From assembly GCF_000003855.2 (NCBI RefSeq), contig NW_003101682.1, positions 3,250,386 to 3,314,385 on the forward strand: 64,000 nt of DNA. The letters run 5' to 3'. The notes under the pieces were generated by a model that had not been told where the DNA came from, searched no databases, and saw only the letters and a program-made list of their open reading frames with translations. Positions 20,630 to 31,850 of this stretch are shown one piece after another; within the stretch, counting starts at the first letter, position 1, and every line of letters begins with the position of its first letter. This stretch comes from Blastomyces gilchristii SLH14081. Lineage: Eukaryota > Ascomycota > Eurotiomycetes > Onygenales > Ajellomycetaceae. Made by a program: the position numbers and the translations under genes.

Positions 20630-23600
20630 GAAAAATGAAAATGTGTGTCAATGTGCTTGCTTCAGACTGTAATGACTGCCATCTTTATAAGATCTATGAC
20701 ACTCTTATTATCAGTGAGAATCTGTATCAGAGATGTAGTAATGAAGTCAAGCTTAATCATGAGATTCTGAATTCATGTTGCTTCATGGACCCCCTCACTA
20801 AGAGCCACATATTCAGTCTCATTGAAACTTAGAGATACACAATGTTGCTTCACTGAATGCTATGAAATTGAGCTGTCTGCAAGCTTAAAAACATAGCTGA
20901 ATGTTGATTTTCTATCACCATTCAAGAGACCAGTTCAATCAGAATCCGAGTAGCTGAAGAGTAGGTAGAAATCATTGAGAAAATCAGGGAGAACAGACCC
21001 CTTATACAGGCCATATCTGTAGAAAATGCCCAGATTCATGATCTCTTTCAAATAATGTATAACATGTAACAGGGCCTTTCAATATTGAGATGTTGAATCA
21101 ATGTTCTGTTGAGTAAGTAGTAAGACACTATGAGTGATATCAGAATGTGTTTTAACTGCAAGATATTACAAGTAATTCACATCATGTTAATATCACTGAA
21201 TTGTGAAATCAGTCTCTTTCTCAGATATAGAGGAATTATTAATACAGAATTCATTCTTCATTAATATTTTGACAACAGCTGTATTATCAAGATAGAAATC
21301 TTCAATAAGATATTTAATATATTGATGATATATCAAATCAATTCCTTTGTCTGAATAATTGACTTTCATACTCAAATACTTGATTGACTGATGTAGATTC
21401 TTGACTTCTAATTTCTTACTAAGTATACTCACTAGTCAATTAGCATTCTCAGGAACTTCAGATATGATGTTAAGATTGTCAACATAGATCATCATATAGA
21501 GATGATGTCTGAATGTATAATATCAGAGTGCTGAATCATAGGCGCTGACTGCAAATTCAAGATCACTCAGCAGAGTTATTAAGTAATTATATCAGATCTT
21601 CACTGCAGGATTCAGGCTGTATAAACTACTCTCAACTGCACAGACAAGTGTTTTCAGTGAACCTGTCTCAAAACTGATGAGTTGTCTCATATAGATCTTC
21701 TTAGTGAGCCGCTCATGCAGATATATTATCACTATATTCACTTAACAGAGTGTTCAACTGTGTAGTACTGCTATTGTAAAAAGAATATAATTAGCAGTAT
21801 TAGTGATGACAGAAGCATAGATCTCTTCTCTAGAATTCTTCATAAGTCAGTTATTATAAATCACTCAATGTGATTTTCTAAGAATATTATCAGGGTCAGC
21901 ATTCAGGTCTGCAGGCCTATCTTTCTCAAGAAACACTCAATGACTCAGAGTAATCAGTTCATCTCTAAGAACATCAGATCTAGAAATCAAACTTCATGTA
22001 TTATATCTCTTCAGATCAGTGATCTTATGTTGTATGAACTTCTTTCAATAATCTTCTACTCTCTCTAACTGAGATATGACATTCTTGTAGAACTTCAGAA
22101 GGTTATCTGTAACAGGGCTCAGAGTGTAAGTAATCAGTGATTTCACAGGCTGCAATCATGTACAATTCAGATTATTAATATCAGAAGCATCTTCATCATC
22201 AATCAAATGAATATCAGGTTTCAGTTTGACAACATAATTAATGAGTTTCACAGATATAACAACTGGTTTTTCAGTGATCAGAAATCTCACATCACTACTG
22301 ACAATAATCTTGTCAGATTCAGAATGTCATAAGCGATATATTGATGTACCACTGAATTCAATGATACAATAGAAATCAGCATGTGAAGAAAGCTTATTCA
22401 CAGGCTTCTGAGATTCATGCAAGTGAATAAAAACCTCTGCATTCAATCAGTGAAAATGCCTCACATTTGATGAGCTGTTTGTAAGTACATATCAAGAAAT
22501 CTTATATGAACTTGAAATCACAGAAGTCTCTGCAGTAGAGGGCCAAAATTTCAAGTTATAGAGAACTGTAGATGTGAGAGTATTATTGATTATTGTAATC
22601 ACTGTCTCTAGAATATCTGTTCAGAACTTCTTAGAGAGATTATCTTTCAAAAGAGCAGCTCTAACTCATCTCATAATAGTGCAGATCTCATGTTCAGAAA
22701 CACTATCTTAATGTAGTAAATGAGATGTTATTGATTCTCATTTGATATCATATGAATTCATGACTGTGTGTATATATTTGAATTGGAAAACATCATTAAT
22801 ATCAGTCTGTGAAAAAGCAGGAACTGTATACCTGAGATTACTCATAAATCTGAGCCATAACTCAAAGTATTGAACAGCCTCATTCTTGAACTTTAAAAAA
22901 TATACTCAATGATAGTGAGTTGCATCACAGATGATAAGCATTCAGTATTTAATTCTCTGATGAGACTCTAAGAGATGGTCAGAGAGGTCTTTCAATGTAT
23001 ATCTATTATTTACAAGGTTAATATGAACCTTCTCAATGAGTTGAATAGATCTAGACATCAGTGTTTTCAAATAATCTCACATCATATCTGTCTTAACACA
23101 TTCTTTGCAAAAGAACTTAGTCTTAGAATCTCTAATAGTGACTTCAGTATGAGAATTCTTGACTATAGTAATTATAGCATTAGCATGAATATGACTGAGA
23201 TTGTAATGCTAATTCAAAAGAGTCTTTGATATTCTTGTATTCTTAAGACTGGTATTCAGAACTGTAGAATCAATGTTATCAACAGTAGTAGTAGCAGTCA
23301 CAGAAAGATCAACTTTTCAGTCAAAATTGTACTCATGAGACATTATTACAACATACTTGACTGTCTTGTTCAGATGATTGAGATTCTCATTGAACTTCTG
23401 TTCATTGATCTTATATATGTTGTTCTGAGCAGTCTGAACTGCATGGAAAATAACACTGTTCAGGGCTCTGTAAATGAAAAATGAGGAAATAGTGAAAGAT
23501 AATATAAATTGAAATTTCTGATCTTCAAGCTTTGCAAATGAGAGCAGGTTAACTGTAATATTAGAAATATAGTGAACATTCTGCAAGTTAATATCATCAC

Positions 23601-23850
23601 TCTCAATCTTCAAGATAACAGTCTCAATCTTCTTGACAAACTCAGTTCCTTCAGTTGCAGAATTGACAGAGATGTTATCATTAAAAGATTTGATATTTGA
23701 AAAAGAATGAAGCTCACTCATCATATTCAGGCTTACACATGTGTTCAAATATCAAGATCTAGAGAATGATTTTTCAGTGACTGTGAAAGAGAAATAAAAC
23801 TTAATCTTTGTAATTGCTGCATTTACTGCTGATTAAGAACTTATCAAGTT
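20630..23850 (-). pseudogene. pol: copia pol: integrase, RT, RNase H, decayed
   Basis: Pre-integrase: the 143-codon open stretch 23748-23317 includes NVHYISNITVNLLSFAKLED, the copia pattern before the integrase zinc site. The integrase-to-RT linker contains VRFLITEKPVV near 22260-22290. RT: LKTLVCAVESSLYSLNPAVK near 21600-21660, and LYMMIYVDNLNIIS with Tyr-Val-Asp-Asn at 21475-21486, where YVDD is usual. The next stretch, 21432-21193, is open and reads KKLEVKNLHQSIKYLSMKV. RNase H: VSLSFNETEYVALSEGVHEA near 20770-20840. The product would copy and integrate the element. Confidence 0.9.
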
Positions 23851-23859
23851 ATTCTTCTT

Positions 23860-25200
23860 CTCTTTCTTCTTATCATCATTCTTCTTGTTCATCTTCTTCT
23901 TCTTTTTATCAGAATGTAAGATGAAACATCTGTCAACAGTATATTAATATCTTCTACAGTGAGTGCACTTTCATATGATTGTGCTTTTATCCTCATCTTT
24001 GTCCTTATTCTTGTCCTTTTTCACCGTCACAGAATCAGTCTGAGACTGCTTTTTCTGCTCAGTGATAATCTTCTTGAATGTACAATTGATCAGTTACTTC
24101 ATCAAATTATCAATATCAATGTTAACAATGAGTTCTTGATCAGTGAAGAAAAACTCATTCAAATATATCTTAATAAACAGTCTTTGATAATCTTGCAGAT
24201 TGTTGAAGAAAAAGATCATGATATATATCTTCAGTGCTCTGACAGAGCTTCTTGTGACAGATAACAAGATAGTGAAAACATCTCTGAAAAGTAAGATAAT
24301 CACTATTCTTGACTTATAATTTTGTCAATTTCTTGAAGATATTAACTTATTCTTCAGTCAGTGATATTGTATATTCAATATTGATCTTGTCTCACAGAGT
24401 CACAGTATTATCAGCTTTCAAGGTTTTAATAGTAATTTGAATGTTTTTAATAAGACTCAACAGCATACATCTATATAGAGACTTGAAATGAATCTTTCAT
24501 TTCTCAAAGTTGATATACTATATAAAAGAGAATTCTTATTAAGTTCTTAATAGAATGTCAGTTTCATTAATAACTTCTGTATCAGCTAACATATCAATAT
24601 ATCAGACTTCATAATTAGAGTCATTAAATGTGATCACTGATTTGATATCTAGTGTATATTTAACTTTCTTCTGATATTTCTGTAACTCATCTCTTGTAGT
24701 GTCTCTTTGTACAGAGACAGATGTGATGAGATATTAAGTAATTTCAGTCACAGTTATTTAATTCTGTAGCATTATCTGTATAAGATTTATAAGATTGTCT
24801 ACAGTGTAATAGATAGATTAATTCAGATCATCATTAAAAGTTAACATTTCAGAGATAAGAAATAGTGAAGAATTTAATAAGTTGAAATGAACAGATTCTG
24901 CAGATGAATATTAACTCTGCTTTTCTTTGTTCTGAAGTTTCTCTGTTATCTCATTATTAAATTTCATACTCTGATGAAAACTGATCTCAGTCTTATCTTA
25001 CAAGTCAGAAGCCTTCTTATAATAAGTGATTATTCTATCAATGAGTTGTCTAGTGAAGCATATGACTCTGAGTCTTGAGCTGAACTCTGAAGTAACAGAT
25101 GTATCACTTATATTAAGATAACTCTGCTTCTTCTAGATATATAAAAAAAAAGTGATATTCTTCACAATGAAGAATATACTTTCTTAAAAATATAAAGTAT
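23860..25200 (-). pseudogene. gag: copia gag, decayed
   Basis: A CCHC-type knuckle lies at 23926-23967: C-T-H-C-R-R-Y-(W)-Y-T-V-D-R-C, close to the common copia form CxxCxxxGHxxxxC but with Tyr at the usual His position (a His-to-Tyr change is a single C-to-T transition). A Lys-rich linker from GAA/GAAG repeats follows (23850-23920). Upstream, 24260-25110 reads as a copia gag with VKYTLDIKSVITFNDSNYEV near 24610-24670. The 5' limit is uncertain. Confidence 0.7.
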
Positions 25201-25343
25201 ATAAATCTGCTGACTGACAGATTCAGAGAAAATAAAATATCTCTAATAAAGAGTGAGAGTCTTTTCAAAAAAGATGAACTACTCTTGTCAAAAATATTAA
25301 TACAATATTCTAAAAAGAAAAATGTGTCATTCAGACTATAATC

Positions 25344-25453
25344 TGTAGAATAGTTAAAGATTGTATTAATAGATCTATCTACAAGAACATAATATAGTGG
25401 TGGGTCACGTGATCTAGTGGGATCGCTAACCGCAACGGCCGTAACGGCCAACA
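25344..25453 (-). repeat. 5' LTR-C of the copia element
   Basis: A 110 bp LTR matching 20283-20392. It retains CpG-bearing motifs (ATCGCTAACCGC, GGCCGTAACGGCC) and the CACGTG palindrome. Confidence 0.9.
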
Positions 25454-25456
25454 TAA

Positions 25457-25639
25457 TGTAAGAGGCCTACGCCGAATAGATTGATATTAATATGTAGATC
25501 TTATATAATAAAAGTGAAAAACATTAGAGAAGGAAAACAAAAAGAGAAAGTGTGAGAATTAGTGATTAAAGTGGATATTTATACATGTATAAGATGAAGC
25601 TTCAGAGTGTAAGAATATAAATCAGTAATTGAAGTGAAT
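25457..25639 (-). repeat. LTR-A of gypsy-A3, first part
   Basis: It reads TGTAAGAGGCCTACGCCG, the reverse of the LTR-A end. It is interrupted by gypsy-A2 at 25640 and continues at 38570-38720. The two parts together contain a duplication: the stretch with TATTTATA..AAGATGAAGCTTCAG occurs on both sides of the insertion, so this LTR had an internal tandem duplication. Confidence 0.85.
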
Positions 25640-25947
25640 TATGACAGGCTGCACCCGATCAATCATATAGACTATTTCATTACACTTCATAGATTCTTCC
25701 ACTTCATTTCTGAACACATACACTTCAATTCTCAGCCATTCTTGATCGCCGATTCTCAGCTGCTATAAATGTGTATAGATTCTTCCGCTCTGAAGCTCCA
25801 CTGCATACATCATCACATATGTATATAAATATTCATCTCAATCACTGATTCTCACACTTTCTCTTTCTTTCCTTCTCTAATGTTTTTCTCTTTGTTATAT
25901 AAGACCTATCAATATAATACTGATATATTCAGTGTAGGCCTCTTATG
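25640..25947 (+). repeat. 5' LTR-A of gypsy-A2
   Basis: A 308 bp LTR matching 38257-38564. Its end dinucleotides are mutated (TA at the start, TG at the end) and most CpG sites of the A1 copy are lost. Confidence 0.88.
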
Positions 25948-26226
25948 CTAGAAAAATGTTCATCATCTTCTCATTAGAAACAATTATTCATTGAGAGATA
26001 TCTGAACATGTAACAACACATAAGAAAGAGAAACAATCAGTTAAAGCAGACACTAAGTTCTCAGATAGAAGCTTGCTTGCCAGTTACTCTGACTCTGCAA
26101 TAAGATCTTACAAAGAGAATGTCAGTGAAAGATCTGAGAGTTCTGACACTCAGATGTATAAGATACTTATATAATTATACTTCTTCAGATTTCACAGATA
26201 TCACACATCTGATAAAATGATATAAT

Positions 26227-27380
26227 CATATCTAACAATAATATGAAACTCTTGAATGCAAGTATAGATGTGATATCACAATGACTCTGAGCAATGTTGA
26301 AATTACAATAACAATAAATAGCTGATATGCATGCAACTTAATAACTTCAATATAAAGAGATTCAATGATTAATTCATACAATTTCAACATCTACAGAATT
26401 GAATATAAAGGTACTGAAGAAACACTTAGATGCTTTCACATATTTCAATGCTTCTGATCTCACTCTCTACTCATCATGAAGAATGAAAATGCTCATGAAA
26501 CTGAGTGTAGATGAAGATGCTATCAGTTCATTAATCAATCAAAATTGATATATCAATGAACAATTGAAGGATTGCATGAAACAGAAGTTTCATTCATGAA
26601 TAAAAGCATGTGAATCAGTGTTGTGAACACCTGATAACATTATCAGATATCTTGATATTCTGTTCTGAGACACTGCCATGCAATAGAAAGTATTAGATTG
26701 ATTACAGAGCATCTGACAGAGAAACACTTCTCTTACAACATTCATCTCTGACTTCAACATCAAGATTCTAGAAGCAGGTGATCAATCTTGAGAGAATTGA
26801 ATAAAGATTAGTATGCTTAAGAAGATATTAACTTTCAAACTCTTACAGACTCTTATAAGTGTAGATAAAGACCAGACTTATAAAGGTTTCTGCACACAGC
26901 TCTGAACATTGAATGACTGTCTTATCAAGCTCAAGAGTATACAGAACAGTGACAGAAGACATTACATATCTACACTGAGAAATAACTCAGTCACTCATAC
27001 ATCTGTGCTGAGAAATAACAACAATGATGCAGATGCTATAAACTGAATAGACTCAAATGTCTATACATAAGCAAGAGTCTTCACTGTCTGAACAGGCTTT
27101 CAAGTCCCTGAGATCACTTCTGAAGAGATCATCAATCAATATTAACAAGAAGTGCGCATCAACTGTAACTGATCAGAGCATATTGCTTTCAACTGTTAAT
27201 CAGCCTACATATCTTCTTATTCAAAAGATAAATCAGCACCTGTTCACATCAATCATATTATATTAGAGAAGGATTTGAAAGATAACTATAAGAATACTCT
27301 GATGAAACAGAGAAAAGATTAGCTTCTGTTTAAATTTGCAAGTAGAAGCTTGAAGAGGTTGAATAACAATAATTTAAAGA
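26227..27380 (+). pseudogene. gag: gypsy-A2 gag, decayed
   Basis: Colinear with gypsy-A1 gag. The start is ATATCTAACAATAATATG, with ATG changed to ATA. The zinc knuckle near 27151-27192 has its first Cys read as Arg (CGC) while the remaining C, H and C are kept. About 25 codons of the nucleocapsid region (after 3300 in A1) are missing near 27205. Confidence 0.78.
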
Positions 27381-27409
27381 GAAAATGACAATGAATGTGA
27401 TTCTTATAT

Positions 27410-29923
27410 CTACTGTGATAGATAATATGTATAATATGAAAGTCATGATAGACAGCAATCTATGTCATTATACAATGATTAAATCTTCAATTGTAAGATG
27501 TTATAACCTTCAGTGTATCTTCTTATCAAGACTCTGACTCCTTGCAGAATTTGATGATTCAAAAGATATTCACACTCATTACATAGTGAAACTAAATATA
27601 GATGTTGAAGAACATCAATATGAAGATGTCTATGCATACAAAGTTAAGAATCTTGACTATAATCTCATACTAGAACTTGCCTGACTATCTGAACAAGACA
27701 TCTTATTAAATACTCAAAACAGGAGCTTAATATTCCCTAATAATGATAGAATTCATGAAGATGATATTCACAAGACTATGAATCTTACACAGATCTCTGT
27801 CAATGCTTATAAAATGCTCTGAAAAAGAAGTCATCAAAATTATCAACAGAGTTGCTGACAAAGTCACTGACAGCAGAATTATGTATCAATCTATTCTGTC
27901 AGTCTGACTGATATCAAGAAAGCCCTAGAAAAGTTATCTTATACTACAATAATAGATTCTCACACAAAACTCTCTTAACAATATCATGAATATCTAGATG
28001 TCTTCTGACAAGACAATCTTATAAATATACCTTCTTTACAAGGCTCAGGAGTGAATCACAGTATTAAGTTAGAAAAGAAGAATGATAAGAACTCTGAACT
28101 ACCATGAGGCTCTCTTTATAATATATCTTAAGATGAACTTCTTCTTCTTCAGAAGACACTCAATGATCTGTTGAATAAGAGATTTATATATATTAATAAC
28201 TCTTTCACTGCAGCTTCTATTCTCTTTACAAAGAAGTCAGATGAAGAACTTCAATTCTGTGTAAACTACTGAGATCTGAACAGATTAACAAAGAAAGAGT
28301 GTTATCTCTTATCTCTTATCAATGAAACTCTAGCATGTATTGAGTGAGCTCAATGATTTATAAAGCTAGATGTCATCATCACATTTCATAAGATTTATAT
28401 CACTGAAGAAGATGAATGACTTACAGCATTCTGAACATGTTATGATCTCTTTGAATGAATAGTCATATTCTTTGAACTGGCTAACACTCTCAGTACATTT
28501 CAGAAGTATATCAACTGAGCACTCTGAGATTTCCTTAATGAGTTTGTATCTGCTTATCTAGATGACATTTTCATCTTCACTAATGAATTTAGAAAAGAGT
28601 ATCAAGAGTATATGTGAAAAGTATTACAATGATTATAAGAAGCAGAACTATCAATTGATATTAATAAGTGTGATTTCAAAGTTAAGAGTACTAAATACTT
28701 AGGTTTCATCATAGAAGCTGGTAAGGGAATTCAAATGAATTCTGAGAAGATCTCTGTCATTCTTGAATGAGAAGCTTCATATACTGTGAAAGATATACAA
28801 AGCTTCATTGAATTCACTAACTTCTATCAGTGATTTATACAAAACTTCTCAGATATTGTAAGATCACTTACAGAACTCACTAAGAAAGACTCAGTATTTC
28901 AATGATCAGCAGACACTGAAGCTGCATTTACACAGATGAAGAAGATATTCATTAATATCTCTCTGCTGATAACATTTGATTCTGATTATAAAATAGTTGT
29001 TAAAGCTGATTTCTCTGACTATGTAACAGAAGAAGTGATATTATAATATAATGATGAAGATATTCTATAATCATATGTCTTCATGTCTAAGAAACTGAAT
29101 CTCACTGAATGCAATTATAAGATCTATGACAAGAAACTTCTCATAATTGTACACTATTTAGAAGAATGAGACTCTGAACTTCAGAGTGTCTTCAAATTTG
29201 AGATAATCATAGATTATAAGAATCTCAAATACTTCACAACTATCTGTAAACTCACTGAATGATAGATACAATGATCTGAGTTCTTAAGCTGCTTTCATTT
29301 TACAATACACTACTATTCTGACAGCCAGAACTCAATGACAGATGTCCTCTCATAATGAGAGTAAGATATCTCATTTAATATAACAGATACTCACTGAATG
29401 AACTGAGAGCACTGACTCTTGAATTCAAAGATACTAGTTGATCAAGATGAAACAGCTCATGACACTATACATGCTTCTCTGATTAGAACTGTCACTGATA
29501 TCTCAACTTCTTCTGAATCTACATTAGATAAGCTATGACATACAGCAGCTCAAACTGATAAACTTCTTCAAGCACTTACTGAAGCAGTATAATAAGAAGC
29601 ACTTCAATTTTCCTCAGAACTACATGTAAGAATCAATATCTCAGAATATTCAATTAATGATAATAATACTCTACAATTTCATGAATGACACTGAGTTTCT
29701 CACTTCAAACTCTTACACACTCAGATAATACAAGAGATGTATAATTCATATATAACTAGTCATTCAGGCTGTGAACAACTGTATAGAATGATCTCTCAAG
29801 AGTTCTATTAATCTGAGATATCAAACAGTATCAGACACTTTGTCTGACACTGTAATCACTGTTCTTTCATTATCTTATGAAAGAACTGTAGAAAAGATCT
29901 ACTGAAATCACTTGATATCTCTG
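27410..29923 (+). pseudogene. pol: gypsy-A2 pol, part 1: protease to start of integrase
   Basis: Protease IDSN near 27450; RT with Tyr-Leu-Asp-Asp intact at 28555-28566 (YLDDIFIFT); RNase H FDSDYKIVVKADFSD near 28975-29022 and YYSDSQNSMTDVL near 29310-29350; then the start of integrase with a zinc-site segment (FVWHCNHCSF) near 29838-29867, Trp being TGA. At 29923 gypsy-D interrupts the gene. Confidence 0.88.
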
Positions 29924-30181
29924 TGTAAGAATAAGTGCTCGCAGGCGATTATTCAGGTGTTTGCAGCTTGGCGTGATATATACTGTTAACTACTAGAAGT
30001 ATTTGTGATAGAAAGATAAAATGTAGAGATCAAATGTATAATAGCATTCAAGCTGAGTTGTGAATAGTATTCGTGAACTCCAGTCTATATAGTTATGTGT
30101 AGCCAAGGGCCACTAACCCTATTAATTATATAAGAGATAGAAATAGAGATAAAGAATTCACAAGAAGTGAGATTTCTTACA
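29924..30181 (-). repeat. 3' LTR-D
   Basis: A 258 bp LTR reading TGTAAGAATAAGTGCTCGC and ending TTCTTACA, matching 36915-37172. The outermost bases form a short inverted repeat (TGTAAGAA/TTCTTACA). This copy keeps GCTCGCAGGCG near its start; the right copy keeps CCGCGAGAAGCGGG near its end. Confidence 0.9.
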
Positions 30182-30196
30182 TACTTCTCTCTCTCT
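30182..30196 (-). promoter_or_regulatory. Polypurine tract of gypsy-D
   Basis: TACTTCTCTCTCTCT on the plus strand is AGAGAGAGAGAAGTA in the element's direction, next to its 3' LTR. Confidence 0.75.
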
Positions 30197-30199
30197 AAG

Positions 30200-31850
30200 A
30201 CTTTGTTCATGAAGCCTTTCACTGAGTGACTTCATAGAATCAGCTCAGCACTGCAGTAATACTCACTAAAAACCCTTCATATCTATAAAAAACCTCAGTG
30301 AGGAAAAATCCCTTATTATTATAAAGAGAAAAGAGTCTGTCACTTAGTTTCTTATTCTGTGAGATTCTTTGTGATCTACAGATTCTTCTCTGACTATCAC
30401 ACAGATTCATCTCACATCTTTCATACAGAAGAGTTTCAGTTAACTCTCAATCATTTTCACAAGATTCTTATGTGATCATCACACAGATTCATCTCACAGA
30501 TGAATTACTCTCTATGAGATTACTCTTATCAAAGAGAAGCATTCATAAGTTAATCTTTCACTCATTCTCACAAATCATTGTTCTTTGACACTGTAGAATT
30601 ATGAGGAATTTTCTATTCTTTTACTAACTCTGTAGAATTGTAGAATCAAGATGTTCACAGTCTACAATCACTCTTTATAGTTATATAGAAAGATTCAGAC
30701 CTGTGATTCATAATCACTCTTATTTACTAGAGTGATCTGACTGTTCTATGAAATCACTCATAGTGTAAGCAAACCTCTCTAGAGTAGTATAAATATCCCA
30801 GATCTGTCTATAGAATCTCATCTTCTTTTCTCTTTTTCTGTAACAGCTTTCATTCTTATAAACTGTGAGTATTCTCATTCATCTGTGAAGTATTTTCACT
30901 CAGATAATAGAGAGAGAGTGTTTCTGACAATATTCACATATTGATTCAAGAACTTCTCAAGAATAAAAATTTTTTAATTTCAATATCTTTATAAACAATG
31001 TCTGACTGCTGCTGAGCTTCTTATAAGCATTCTTATAACTTCTCTAATCACTTTTTACTGGCTGATGAAGCAGAGATATCATCACTCATAACAGTGTCTT
31101 CATTTTTCTCAGCTCTGTCACTGCACTCAATCTTCAGATCAGCAGTTAACTTCATGTCTCTTTCAAGCCAGTCTCTGGCTTTAAGCAGTGCAGTTCTCTT
31201 CTTTGCTGTAAGTCTTCTCATAAGTAATTTCTTACAGACTCTAGCTGACAGTTCTTACAAAGCTCTCAGTGTTGTCAGTGTCTTCTACAGTCTCACAGGC
31301 CTATAATCACCTCTTCTCTGCTCACACAATCTCTGACCAGACATATGAAAATATGTCTAGATTTTCTATCAATGATTCTCACACTGCAGCGCATTTCTGC
31401 AATCTCATTGTCAATGAGAGATGAGTCTCTGAGTACCTGTAAAATCCAGGTAATCAAGACAATGCAAATGTCATGAATTTGTGACAGAAGTTGACCTGAA
31501 TAGATGAACTCTCTCTTTACATCTCAATTGTTTTCAGGCTGAATACTTCAGTACAACTGAAAGAGCAGACACAGCTTCATAAGAGATATCTGATTACACA
31601 TACAGATGATCAGTCTTCAAGGCTCTGCTGCAACTGTATACACTCTGATATTCAGCTTCTCTGAAGTCTGTGCATTTCTGACAGTCTTCATGCCAAATGC
31701 AACAATTGTCTGTATTATGAGCATGATACTCTCTGCTTCTTTGAAGAGAAAAATTGATAGTTATGAGAGAATTGAGTGTCATAAGTATTGAGAATATAAA
31801 TGTGAATTTTCTTTATTTTTTCTTTATTAATCTCTAAATTATGTTTGCAG
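30200..31850 (-). other. gypsy-D 3' segment of unknown content
   Basis: This lies between the recognisable integrase and the 3' LTR. A minus-strand frame near 31300-31060 is protein-like and charged (LLMRRLTAKKRTALLKARDW, then LERDMKLTADLKIE), and 31782-31597 is also open. Opposite-strand frames are open too, so I do not choose a gene. It could be an extended integrase tail, an extra ORF or a long 3' UTR. Confidence 0.4.

Larger units (their letters stand above)
20283..25453 (-). mobile_element. Ty1/copia retrotransposon (5171 bp)
   Basis: It is flanked by the 5 bp duplication TAATG (20278-20282 and 25454-25458) and has 110 bp LTRs. Its protein remnants read on the minus strand in copia order: gag with a zinc knuckle, pre-integrase/integrase, RT, RNase H. 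Its right end is inserted two bases inside the end of an LTR-A (25457). The proteins carry fewer stops than gypsy-A but none is intact. Confidence 0.92.

Noticed and set aside
31094..31306. Hydrophobic 70-codon plus-strand ORF as an envelope-like gene of gypsy-D
   Set aside because: The opposite strand is equally open and more like a charged gag/pol-type protein; no signal peptide and transmembrane pair can be argued with confidence.
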